This document shows, piece after piece, positions 31,551 through 42,840 of a stretch of DNA of 64,000 nucleotides. The position numbers and the translations under genes were made by a program. Below the pieces are notes generated by a model, which had not been told where the DNA came from, did not search any database, and saw nothing but the letters and a program-made list of their open reading frames with translations. The stretch comes from Vanessa cardui (Eukaryota > Arthropoda > Insecta > Lepidoptera > Nymphalidae): contig NC_061129.1 of assembly GCF_905220365.1 (NCBI RefSeq), positions 14,818,803 to 14,882,802 of the forward strand, written 5' to 3'. The number at the start of each line of letters is the position of its first letter. The stretch's first letter is position 1.

Positions 31551-33584
31551 TTTTTTTTTTTTTTTTATGGAATAGGTGGCAAACGAGCAGGAGGCTCACC
31601 TGATGGAAAGTGACTACCACCGCCCATGGACATCTGCAACACCAGGGGGCTTGCAGGTGCGTTGCCGGCCTTTGAGAAAGGAGTAGGCTCTTTTCTTGAA
31701 GGTTCCCATGTCGTATCGGTTCGGAAAAACCGCCGGCGAAAGCTGGTTCCACAGAGTGGTTGTGCGAGGCAGAAAATGTCTAAGAAATCGCGCTGTTGTG
31801 GATTTTCGGACATCAAGATGGTGCGGGTGAAACTTAGAATTTTGACGAGATGTCCGAAGGTGAAATTCAGCAGCCGGGATTAATCCGAACAATTCCTCGG
31901 AACATTCCCCGTGAAAAATTCGGTAGAAGATGCAGAGTGATCCAACATCTCTACGCAAAGCCAAAGGATCAAGGAGATCGGAAAGGGCTTGATCGTCGAT
32001 AACTCGAGCCGCTCTACGTTGGATGCGGTCAAATGGAAGGAGCTGGTACTGGGGAGCACCCGCCCAGAGGTGAGAGCAGTACTCCATGTGAGGCCGAATT
32101 TGCGCCTTGTAAAGTTTTAGGCGATGGGCCGACGTGAAATACTGTCTCGCCTTGCTGAGCACACCGAGCTTCTTTGAAGCCAATTTGGCTTTGCCTTCCA
32201 ATTGTCCGCGGAACTGAACGAGGCTCGAAATATCAACTCCAAGTATTCCGATACTACCTGTAGCGGCTATCGGGATGTTCTCAAATCGTGGAGATACGTC
32301 AAATGGTGTTTTTTTAGCAGTTAACGCCCAAACTTGCGTCTTTTTGGGGTTGAAATGGACTAAATTTAGCCGGCTCCAGTTCGAGACTTCGTTTAACGAA
32401 GACTCGATTTCAGACACAAGTTTGTTCCGGTTGTCTTCGACGTTTTCCCGAGAAATATTAGCGCGGCCGGTGTATAAGGTGTCAACGGTACTGTCGTCTG
32501 CATAGCAATGAATGTTTCCGATTTGCAACAAATCATTGATATGCAGATGAAACAGAGTGGGTGATAGAACGCAGCCTTGTGGAACACCAGCATTGACGAA
32601 TTTTAAGTCAGAGCATGCACCGTCGACAACGACCTTGATGCTCCGATCTGCCAAAAAGCTGGTAATCCAATTGCATAATTTCCCGGGAAGCCCATAGGAA
32701 GGAAGCTTCGAAAGAAGCGCTTTGTGCCATACACGATCGAAGGCCTTCGCTATGTCCAAGCTGGCTGCTAATGCCTCCCCCTTGCTCTCAACTGCTTCAG
32801 CCCACCTGTGAGTAAGGTAAACTAGAAGATCACCGGCTGAGCGACCCCGACGGAAACCGTACTGGCGGTCACTAATCAGCTGATTCTCCTCTAGGTACCG
32901 CAGGAGCTGGCAGTTAATAAGGGACTCCATTATCTTGGAGAGCAAGGAGGTGATGGCTATAGGCCTATAATTGGACGGATCTGAGCGGTTGCCTTTTTTA
33001 GGGATCGGATGCACCAAAGCAGTCTTCCAGGAGTTCGGGACGACGCCTAATGCGTAGGATTGCCGGAAAAGACGCGTTAAGACCGGTGCCAACTCGGGAG
33101 CACATGTCCGTAGCACGATTGGAGGGATGCCATCGGGTCCACTCGACTTGTGAATGTCCAAGGAAAGAAGTGCTTTCCGAACTGCACTTTGCCGAAATTT
33201 AACCTCCGGCATCGTCGTATCACATCGCGGGATTGATGGAGGTGACTTTCCTTGGTCATCCAGAGTCGAGTTCGACGCGAAGAGAGACCCTAAAAGATCG
33301 GCCTTCTCCTTCGCGGTATGGGCCAATGACTCACCGTCCCTGTGCAAAGATGGAAAAGAAGGCTGACAGAAATTCCCTAGGACAGCCTTAGCGAGAGACC
33401 AGAACGCACGTGTTCCTGATGGGAAGCGCACCAGTCTCTCGCCAATTCTGCCAATGTACTTCGACTTCGCCTCAGCTATCACGTTTTTGAAGGACCTGGA
33501 GGCAGAGTTATATTCCTTTCTGAATGTGCTGGTATTTGTATCACGAGACGCCGATGCGTTAGCCCAGTCTTGGTAGCGTTCCCA
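31551..33584 (-). mobile_element. 5'-truncated LINE nested antisense in the mariner
   Basis: A T run at 31551-31566 is the poly(A) tail read on the opposite strand. Next comes the 3' end with CACCTATTCCAT, then ORF2. The copy stops at 33584, where mariner sequence resumes, and lacks the endonuclease part. It matches the full-length copy at 60258-63615 almost throughout. No target duplication is evident. Confidence 0.93.
31614..33584 (-). pseudogene. LINE ORF2, reverse transcriptase and C-terminal part (5'-truncated copy)
   Basis: The frame is open without a stop for 656 codons from the truncation point to the natural stop, matching residues 397-1052 of the full copy (GTG-based count). It holds the whole RT: motif 'SSGPDGIPP', 'NYRPIAITSLLSKIMESLI', the catalytic Asp in 'ASLDIAKAFDRVWH', 'VPQGCVLSPTLF' and YADD. 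The C-terminal helical region ends in '...VADVHGRW'. The APE endonuclease is missing because of 5' truncation, and no start codon precedes the frame, so this copy cannot move itself. Over the 622 residues compared, I count six differences from the full copy (H/L, D/E, S/G, W/C, D/V, V/I), showing a very recent insertion. Confidence 0.92.
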
Positions 33585-33591
33585 AAATGCC

Positions 33592-34197
33592 TTGGTGCCT
33601 CATGAACTCACTGAAAGAAACCTAATGAACCGTGTACTCATTTGTGATTCTTTATTACGACGTAATGAAACCGAACCATTTTTGAAGAAGCTGATAACTG
33701 GTGATGAAAAGTGGATCACATACGACAAGAACGTGCGAAAAAGATCGTGGTCAAAGGCCGGTCAAGCTTCACAGACTGTGGCAAAACCCGGATTAACTCG
33801 CAACAAGGTAATGCTGTGTGTATGGTGGGATTGGAAGGACATCATTCATTATGAGCTGTTATTATCAGAATTGATCAACAGAAGGGGTGTGGTTTTTCAC
33901 CATGACAACGCTAGACCTCACACATCTTTAGCCACTCAACAAAAATTACGAGAGTTTGGCTGGGAGGCATTAATGCATCCGCCGTATAGTCCTGACCTTG
34001 CACCTTCAGATTTTCATCTGTTTCGGTCTCTGCAGAATTCCTTAGGCAGTGTCAGGTTAACATCACGAGAGGACTGCCAAAACCACTTGTCGCAGTTTTT
34101 CGATCAGAAGCCCCAAAATTTTTACAGCAATGGGATCATGTCACTACCAACAAGATGGCAAAAAGTTATGGAACAAAATGGCACCTACATACTTTAG
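33592..34197 (+). pseudogene. mariner transposase, catalytic C-terminal part
   Basis: Begins inside the conserved 'WVPHEL' motif (here the Trp codon reads Leu) right after the LINE junction and stays open to TAG at 34195-34197. The catalytic triad is complete: Asp in LITGDEKW, Asp in FHHDNARPH and Asp in YSPDLAPSD, the last two separated by 34 residues (DD34D), the mariner signature. An in-frame deletion of about 30 residues lies between HYELLL and 'NRRGVVFHHDN', where relatives have the 'PGKTINS...' segment, and it removes part of the catalytic core. With the missing N-terminal link the protein is inactive. It uses the same orientation as the left piece. Confidence 0.92.
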
Positions 34198-34249
34198 TCA
34201 AATGTAAATAAACTATAAAAAAAAACTTTTTGAATTTTCATATAAAATA

Positions 34250-34274
34250 CGAAGAAACTTTTTCCCCAACCTAT
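34250..34274 (-). repeat. Right terminal inverted repeat of mariner
   Basis: Inverted partner of 31160-31184. Followed by the TA duplication at 34275-34276. Confidence 0.85.
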
Positions 34275-34276
34275 TA

Positions 34277-35099
34277 TATACGGCAAAGGATTAGCATGAT
34301 GTAAATATTATATTTTTTTAATTGTTATGACTGTATTTTTTATTACGAGGTCCTTGAAGTTTTAGTAGTTATCACATTGTTACGTTTGTATAATACAAAC
34401 AAATATTCATATATACCTAAATCGGTATAGACAAATGTTGGAAAAATTAAAATGATTTTGTAATAATATGAAATTCGATTGATCTGAATATTGGCACTAA
34501 TCGTTTACAGTTTGGCATAATTAAGTTCATAACATTTATCCTATTTGAATTCATTTAATATTCTGATTTGGAGTATAAGGCTCGTCACCTTTTGTAATTA
34601 AAGACATAGGGTAACATACAAACGTGGTTACCTTGGCAGATGACTCTTTCAATTGAATGACTTTCAGGAGAGTTGAATATCTGCTCAATATATAAAATGT
34701 AATGCTTTTTATGTATAAAAATATATTAATGCTTTTTTTTGCTAGGGACAATTGTACAAGAATCATTACAAACTAATTAATCGACTGCACAGAGTTAATG
34801 ACTTCTATGCGGGGCAATGCATATGATCTTACAACAAGATCCTAGGAAGCGTTCAAAATGCCTCCGCTGGTGAATTTAAATATACATAAAGATGCGCTTG
34901 TGTGCGAGATGTTATACGATTGGTGAGTTCATGGTTGAAGCACACCTTGGGATTGAATCGATCGCTTCTATATTGAAACAAGGAATTTGATTTAAACACT
35001 CACATATCATGTTACTATCAAAGCTATCTTATTATTTTATAGTTCGAGCATATATATTATTACTATATAATTAGCTTCAATACTTTCAATGCTTATTGC
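34277..35099. other. Unique AT-rich sequence
   Basis: Nothing recognised. Confidence 0.4.
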
Positions 35100-35300
35100 C
35101 AGATAGCGTTTCGATCTCCTGATGATGGTCACAATGGCCACCAAAACCCATAGACATTGGCACAGTCAAAATATTTACCATCTCTCAAACAGAAAATGTC
35201 CCACTAACTTTGGGAATTAATATGTTATTGCCCTTGTGCTTGTAGTTACACTGGCTTGCTCTTCAAACGGGTTAGCACAAAGTCCTAACGCTAAGTAAAG
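35100..35300 (+). mobile_element. Family C SINE-like element, diverged copy
   Basis: CTGATGATGGTCACAATGGC, CCATAGACATTGGCACAGTC, CCCTTGTGCTTGTAGTTACA and TAGCACAAAGTCCTAACGCT follow the family order. The 5' T run and the inner tail are lost. Confidence 0.7.
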
Positions 35301-36538
35301 TATTTGTTTATATATACCGTCTACATGAAGGATTCTGTGATTAGTAATTCAAAAACAACATGTACTAATTCTGCTTCCTAACTATGGAATATAATTTAAT
35401 TAAAGCAGCATATTGTTTAATACCTATCTTTAATCACTGATGTTTTGTGCTGTAACACGAGTACAGCCATCAATTCCAATTATTTTGAAAAAAAAGTGTA
35501 ATTAAAAGTGTATTAAAAATAACATTTTAAATTACCCATATTTATAGACGCAACAGTTTTTATATGTTCTAAAAAATTATTCGCATAACCTAAAAATGTG
35601 TAAATATATTTTGTATTTCGCAGAATATTTTAAAGAGCAACTATTCGATTATTCTACGACCCTTCCTGTTTCGGATCCACTTTAAAATAGGTCTGTTTCT
35701 GTAGCAACCAAATTGGATTGTTCCTTACAAAGCGACAGTTATAGTCTGCAGGTGCTTGTATACGGGACGTGTTGGGAACGTAAACATTTTATTCCTACTG
35801 GAATTAGTTTCAGGTTCATTTCGGTCGCTTTTACCTTTGACAGTGTATTTTAACTTTATCGTTTTTAAAGTGTGCTCTTGTTTTGCCGACGCTGTGTTCT
35901 GTAAGACGATGGGTATTTATTCTTGTGCGTTATATTTATTTAAATTTGAATTTCGAAAACGTAAATGGAATTATTCATAAATAGTGTACAATAAAACTCT
36001 TATATTTTAATTTGTGAAGTTTACAAGATTGTATTAAAATAACCATGACAATTAAACCAACATTACAAAATATTTATCCAAATGTAAAATAAAGGAAAGT
36101 TATAGGTAACCTTCAATTTTTATCCACCATTAAAAAATATGCCTTTAATTCTTGTTGTTTGATCAATTTTGTTTTAAATAAGGACTTCCTGGACCAGTCC
36201 CTGTATAAAAATTGACAGTTGAAATAAATTTAAAAAAAATCTGCAAATAATTATGAAATATTATCCTAAAGGTTTGATAAAATTTTAGAAAAGTTTTCAT
36301 TACTTTGGATACCCGCCGCGTAACACCGACCGTAATGCCTCCGTATCGTAATATCGTGTACCGTTATTGTTTGATATTCAGTGTCGTTTTTGATATTCAG
36401 TTCGAATGAACGATATATTGCTCCCTGATGGTGATAATTTTCATACGCGTTAGTTGTATCAGCATACCGCACCAATCGTTCAACAAACGGGGTATAGCTT
36501 GTTTTATTTAAAATAAATAGTAAACAAAAGTGAAAAAA
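35301..36538. other. Unique AT-rich sequence
   Basis: No gene. A short duplication of TTTGATATTCAGT is seen at about 36369-36402. Confidence 0.4.
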
Positions 36539-36787
36539 GTAAAGTAACAGCCTGTAAATTTCCCACTACTGGGATGAGTCCTCCTCTTCCATGAAGGAGA
36601 GGGTTTGGAACATATACCACCACGCTGTTCCAATGCGGGTTGGTGGAATGCACATGTGGCAGAATTTCGATGAAATTAGACACACGATGTTTTCCTTCAC
36701 CGCCGAGCACGAGATGAATTATAAACACAAATTAAGCACATATATATAGTGGTGCTTGCCTGGGTTTTAACCCGCAATCATCGGTTT
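36539..36787 (-). mobile_element. tRNA-derived SINE, family B, 5'-truncated copy
   Basis: From GTAAAGTAACAGCCTGTAAA to ACCCGCAATCATCGG. Everything matches the copy at 19161-19474 in order, but the tRNA head with the A box is missing. Confidence 0.82.
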
Positions 36788-37019
36788 AAAATAAATAATT
36801 GACACTCATTGTCACAAGTGGCTTCGCTTACGTTGTAGGCGTTTGATTTCAATATAGATTATACTATATTCTTTCATCAAGCTTCCTTAATTCTTAATTT
36901 AATCAAATTCGGTTCAGTGTTTCGGTGAAAGAGTAACAGAGAGAGATCGTATTTATAATATTACCATAGATGAGTGAGGTCAAACATTAATAATACTTAG
37001 TATATTGGTTAGAAATCTG

Positions 37020-37165
37020 TGAGTGAACCAGTGTATTTACAGACACAAAATATATAACTTCTTTTCCAAAGGTTGGTAGAGCATTGGTGTTGTATGGAAT
37101 GGCGATAGATGTCTTAGGGAAATAGTGACCAGGTACCATCACTTGGTCTAATAGTTCGAGCCCAT
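37020..37165 (-). mobile_element. Family C SINE-like element, degenerate copy
   Basis: GTGAACCAGTGTATTTACAG, CCAAAGGTTGGTAGAGCATT and GTGACCAGGTACCATCACTT match the family in minus orientation with many changes. Confidence 0.6.
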
Positions 37166-38169
37166 AATTACTTAAAAATTAATTGTACATATAAGAGTTT
37201 TGTTGATATAATTTAATTTAATAATTAGTTGATGAGATTGTTGCAGAGGTAAATATAACTATGCTTCATTTTATGTTTGCAATAAATTGCGTTACATTTA
37301 CGCAAGGACGGTTCAAATTTCATACAGACTCACAAGGCAATATTCCCATCGATTAAAAATATATCTTAACAATTATCTTCTCCCTATAAATGTCAAGCAA
37401 AGTACAACGTCATATACGGAATCTGTCATTATAAATGAGAAGCACTATCTTTGACTTCGACGTTCCCGATTTCATATCTTATTTTGCTTTCATAGCAATC
37501 TCTAAGTAAAATCGAGCACGCTATTACCTTTACCAGGTGATCCCTGCACAATGAGAGCGTCTATCCTGTAGAAGGATAGAGGGATGGGTCCATCAAAGGG
37601 GCCGTGAACCGTGGCGCGGATGTGCAGTGCACCCTACATCCTGGGTATAATCACGTCCGCTCCACCTCACAGCTCAGTCTATCGGTCTAGCTACTGTATC
37701 ATATGAGTTCAAGTCTTTAGATATAAATACGTTTTATAGCTTCAGTCATTCAACTAGCTCGTGCTTTCGTACGATATATTTTTTTTCTCTTTTTATTCTT
37801 TAGTCTAATTATTTTATTTATTTTTATATCTCAAACAGGTACCAAAAGGTGCCAAACGTTTGTTCATAAATATAATTATCAAGAACGAATATTGTCAGAA
37901 CTGATCGAACTACCATAACTTTATACTTTAAAATTTAAATGTTAGAAAAGAGTCCGCTGTGGATTCTATGTTCCGACCGGGTAGTTTAATAAATTATATT
38001 TTGATTTTAATTTTTTTCGATTGAATAGATTAGATGTTAATGTACTACAGTGCCGAAATCTACATATCTATACATATAATAAAATTAGATTGTATGTTTG
38101 TTGTATTAAAATAGCCGTTTTTTACTCAATGCATATGTATACACAGTACATATACCAAAATAAAAATTT
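37166..38169. other. Unique sequence with a GC-rich block at 37535-37690
   Basis: The block includes a small hairpin (CTATCCT at 37561 pairing with AGGATAG at 37573) and GGGGCCGTGAACCGTGGCGC. It may be an old element end or a noncoding block; no second copy in the window. Confidence 0.3.
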
Positions 38170-38412
38170 TAACAAAAAGAAAAACCGACTTCAAACAAAA
38201 TACTATTTTAAAACAAATTAATATGCACGAAAAAGTAATAAAAATAATTGTGTATTCAACATATTTTTTAGAGTCTTCCTAAGTTAAATGAAATGAAAAA
38301 TATTAGACTACTTAAAAGTCGATTTACGATTATATAATGTAGTTATAGTTAGTGGTATATTTGGAGCCGGTGTCGAAAAAAATACAGACGAATTGATAAC
38401 CTCCTCCTTTTG
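38170..38412. mobile_element. Family G nonautonomous element with inverted ends
   Basis: Starts AAAAACCGACTTCAAAC and ends TTTTGGAAGTCGGTTGAAAA, so AACCGACTTC forms inverted ends. The first 190 bases match 21730-21920. No ORF. Confidence 0.6.
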
Positions 38413-38449
38413 GAAGTCGGTTGAAAATAACATTGTATACAATTTTTAT

Positions 38450-38540
38450 CTTTCTGTCTGTCTGTCTGTTTGGTCCGGGTAATCTCTGGAACGGCTGCAC
38501 CGATTTTGACGGGACTTTCACTGGCAGATAACTGCTAGTA
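38450..38540 (-). repeat. Family H fragment with CTGT microsatellite
   Basis: A CTGT run (38454-38468), then GTAATCTCTGGAACGGCTGC, ACCGATTTTGACGGGACTTT and CACTGGCAGATAACTGCTAG, the reverse of the 17580-17680 block. Confidence 0.6.
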
Positions 38541-41404
38541 TATTACAATACTTAGGTTAAGTATTTGATTCATTCACACATCGATCACGTGAGTAGACTT
38601 GATACTTTGTACAGTTGTTCTTGGTGGTAGCGTAGCAGCTGGGCTGGCCTTAGCCACTGTGTAAAAGTACCAAGTCTTTTTTGAACTCGTAAACATTTCT
38701 GAATATCGTAGATTAAGGTTGCGTGTTGGTACTATCGGATAGTTTTTCACGAGAACATTGAACTCTCTTTTTAAATTTTAATAAACACAATTATATTTAT
38801 TACGTTATATCAAATCATTGTCACTGACTGCATATTAACACTTTCAAACCTCTTGCTGCTGCAAATTTTTAGAGAAAAATCCAATATTTTTAAGAGAGCT
38901 GGCTTCGAACCTAGACTGTAAGTATAGGCCTTATAAGTGAACGACTACACCAAGGAGGCTGTCGAATAGAGTCTATTATCTCGTATAGTAAACAGGGACA
39001 TAGCAACCGATGATATTTGGCTTAAAATTCAGATTAACCACACCTGTTCACAATTTGTTACGCGAACACTCATCCCCTATAGATACGGATTTGTCTATAA
39101 ATGTTCCCAAACTTTGCATATTTATTGCTTAACCCGTGACTGCTGCTGGATCGACAGTAAGGACCAGGGGTAAAGAATTTTAAATGTACCAGTGGACAGA
39201 AATTCGACCATAATCTATTAAAAATTTAAAAAAGGAATGTTTGTTTTTGATCTAAAAATAATAACAGAAGAAAAATTGTAAGTATGTTAACATAATTTTC
39301 AAACCTAAAGTTTCTGTGATTATTAAGAATTAAAATCGTAAAGCATTTTTATAAATAATATTTTTTATTATTATTATTTTTATTTTTTTTTATTTCGGAA
39401 GGTTATCTTATGTAATTATTATTTAGACGCATTTAAATTGGATGAAAATATAACATGACTAAATTTTCATACAAGCTCGTATACTTATAATTTATTTCCA
39501 CATGGAAAGATCTTTTTTTCAAAAAAAAAGGTGCGAGCTCATTTATGCCCCGTGATTCTCTTCTTTAAAAGTCGATTTGGAATTAATTTCATGGGCCGTA
39601 ATACACAAGGAGGAAAAATATAATTTGCCTCTTGTGTCGAGATGTTTACCTTAACCGTCGTCACCTTCAGTTTATAAACTAAATTAAACGCATTGATGCC
39701 AGATTAATATTGACCTACAGCCGCCTTCTTAGATTGAATAGTAGATTAAAATAAAAAAAAAGATTTTGATGTTATTAATATACATTTTTTGAATTTAAAA
39801 CAACAACATAATTATGGAAAATTTTTTGAAGCATGATGTATCATTGTAAATTATTGGACGGGCTGTGGCTTGATAATTGAAACTAAATAATGATCCTATT
39901 CCATGCTATATACATATATATCGTAATATGGCAAGGTTGGTGGCCTTTATGGGCTATTATTTTGTCACGAACGCATGACAGAGCATTATTAATCGATGCG
40001 GTTCGCCAGCTAATAAATAAAATGTACGTCAAACGTGACTTTTTGTTCTCGTCTTTAATTATTTACGTTTCGAATTGCATTTGACATAACTTTTTTGTGG
40101 AAGCTTTATATTTACGAACGCCATTTGTTGGAATATATGTGATACGTAATAGTATACTTCTTTATGTAAGCTGAAAGAGGAAATTTGAAATTCACTGCAG
40201 AAGAAAATCGTGACGCACTGACTATATAATATTATATTTTAATCTTAACATTAAAAATATACGTTCATCAAAAAAGTGTATCACTATAGGTTGATTTTTA
40301 TGATTCTCGAGTGAGATTCGAAGTGAGGTTAACATTATATTGTTGAAAATCTGTTCGTAATTTTTTTAAAACACAATTTACATTTTTATTTATGTATGGC
40401 ACATTCATATATAATTTGTGTTTTGTTGAATATTATAATTCCAGATACAATAATATAAACTTCAAACAGTCGGTCCAAAGAACCCCAGTGGAATTTCCAC
40501 TGTCAAGCTGATCCATCAAAAGACGTCTGGTTGATCACGCCGTTGCTAGGCAAACTTTACTTTCATTAAATTAATTAATTCGTTACGGCCCTCGCTGACA
40601 AATTAATTAAATATGAGATTCTACCGTGTATAATACGCACAAAACCTGACTCGGAGAATGTTTTTAATGAACCAAGGTATCTGCGGTTCCCTTTCATGTA
40701 ATAAAGTATTTCAAATTTGTTTTCTTCCACATATTCATTTTGTTATTAATTATTAGCGAACGAAAAACAATCATTTCGTATGTAAAATGATATATCAGGA
40801 ACAGACAGATACGTTTGCAGTGAATCAGGCTTGAGAATATTTTAATTCAATATTATCATCGGATAATTATTCTTTTGTTAATTTTCAATTTTGGCTTGCG
40901 AACGAAAAAGTTCTACGAAAATTTGTTGTCATTGGCCTACGATAGATGTTAAGTTTGAAGATTATCATTTCAAAGAGTTATAAACACAATTTAAGCACAT
41001 AGGATACAGTGATGCTCAATCAGAATCGAAACTTTGTGTGTCATTCATAAGACATGAATGTCAGAAAACTTATAGAACGACTTTTCTGTTTGACCTTGTA
41101 TGTATAAAACATGCTATTTCAGTAGCATTGACAAGTTTATAGGGGATCTAATGATGTCAGTCATTTTGTATTTGTAAGGGATAATAATGAACAAAGCAGA
41201 ATAAAATCATCACATCACCAGTAGGCGCTGCAACAGCCGGCTAAGCCCTTATAAACTATAAGCTAAAACATACCCGAGGAATAATGGAGTAAGACTGCCT
41301 TTATTTTCGATCTTTTCGTTGTCTGTAAAAGTTTGCAATGTTTCTGTACTGTTTCGTTATGGACCTTGTGACACAGTAGAGAGATTCAATAATCTTCCCT
41401 AGAT
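38541..41404. other. Unique sequence, candidate noncoding blocks at 39890-40110 and 40480-40640
   Basis: AT-rich DNA without genes. The two blocks are unique in the window. 40480-40640 carries ATTAAATTAATTAATTCG, GTTACGGCCCTCGCTGAC and AAATTAATTAAATATGAG, paired homeodomain-type sites around a GC-richer centre. Function not shown. Confidence 0.25.
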
Positions 41405-41697
41405 TGTTTTGTTTTATGGAATAGGTTGTCGGACGAGCATATGGGCCACTTGATGGTAAGTGGTCACCATCACCCATAGACAATGACGCCGTAAGAAATA
41501 TTAACTATTCCCTACAACGTCAATGTGCCACCAACCTTGAGAACTAAGATTTTACGTCCCTTGTGCCTGTAGTTACACTGGCTCTCTCACCCTTCAAATC
41601 GGAACACAACAATACTGAGTACTGTTATTTGGTAGTAGAATAACTGATGAGTGGGTGGTACCTACCCAGACGGGCTTGCACAAAGCCCTACCACAGA
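41405..41697 (+). mobile_element. Family C SINE-like element, best copy
   Basis: Order on the plus strand: TTTTATGGAATAGG, GACGAGCATATGGGCCACTT, GATGGTAAGTGGTCACCATC, ATTAACTATTCCCTACAACG, CCACCAACCTTGAGAACTAA, GGAACACAACAATACTGAGT, TGGGTGGTACCTACCCAGAC, and GGGCTTGCACAAAGCCCTAC. Read in reverse, it ends with a poly(A)-like tail, and its last 50 bases resemble the LINE 3' end at 63541-63590. No ORF. Confidence 0.85.
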
Positions 41698-42739
41698 TTT
41701 ATGTATGGAATGATAATATCCCCTTAAAAAGTTATTACTATGATCTTAACTCCCAATGGAAACTACGCCAATGTTTAGGACAAAATATAGTGCACGAATG
41801 TGAATACAGACAAGTACAATCTCTGTTCCTTCACTTTCATAATCTGATGGGACGACAAATCTTATAAGATTAGAAAAAGCCCACTTGACCTTTTACTTTA
41901 ACCTTTTCCCTTCAGACCTGTGTTCCGATGCATGTATAAACATTTCTAAACTTTCGAATACTAATGGTATTTTCTGGATCGAAACACCTAATTTTCATGA
42001 GGATAATATAATGCACTTTTTTAAAAAAATTTTTTTTGTGAAAATAAAAAAAATATTATCACAATTTTCCACCCTGTTGAAGTCCCGGGCAGAAACTAGT
42101 AAGCTAATGATGATAATAATGTGGCAGCCTCAGCAATTAAGTTGAGCTGACAGATTTCAGTAAAGTCGTGTGTAGTCGTTAAATTTACGACTCCAAACGT
42201 CTAGACTGCAGACATATTATTAAAAAGATAATGATAGTTGACGAACTCTTTGGGCTTGCTAATTTTGTGAGCCATTTGAAATTATTACTTTCGAAGATAC
42301 TTTAAAGTTTCTGTTATTGTGAACAGTCATGCGAGAGCTAGTTGCCCCGAGTTTTGTACCAGATTCGTTTGTGATTAAGATTTGTAATTAATGTAGATTC
42401 TCTTCTACGAATAGTTTTATGTTGAAAGTTAACAAAAGCAATAAAATCGGTTAATAACTTTTTATGCAAACCGAAACAGAATTACAGGCTTTTATTTCAA
42501 TTTTATTTTCTTTTACGTTTAGTTTTGATGTTTATTGATATCTTCAAGTTGGATGGATTTTATCGACATAGAGATATTCAATTCGAGAGAGATAACCAAA
42601 TAACGATTTAATTAATTTTACATGAGCATTATGTTAAAATCTAAGCTTTTATTTTCCTGTATTTATACTGAGTCTCACTTTTCCAAGTGAAATAATGCTA
42701 TATTGTTTAATTCTTGTGCTAATGGTGAATGAGCAATCA
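41698..42739. other. Unique AT-rich sequence
   Basis: Short frames at 41655-41867 and 41885-42145 have no domain and partly overlap the repeat. Nothing recognised. Confidence 0.4.
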
Positions 42740-42840
42740 TTCGCCATTAGTTCTTAGTCCCTATTGTTGGCGGCGCATTGACGATGTAGCGAGGGAGGTA
42801 TGCCTTATATTTCTTGCAGTGCTAACGATTCTGGATAGAG
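42740..42840 (-). mobile_element. Family C fragment
   Basis: TTAGTCCCTATTGTTGGCGG, CGCATTGACGATGTAGCG and TTATATTTCTTGCAGTGC match the middle of the family in minus orientation. Confidence 0.6.

Larger units (their letters stand above)
31160..34274 (+). mobile_element. mariner (Tc1/mariner, DD34D) transposon, interrupted by a LINE
   Basis: Left end TTAGGTTGGGGAAAAAGT and right end, in reverse, ATAGGTTGGGGAAAAAGT form the terminal inverted repeats. TA dinucleotides at 31158-31159 and 34275-34276 are the target duplication. Inside are two pieces of mariner transposase on the plus strand, separated by a minus-strand LINE insert (31551-33584). Without the insert the element would be about 1.08 kb, near the usual 1.3 kb less its internal deletions. 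The element is dead in cis but its ends look usable. Confidence 0.93.
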
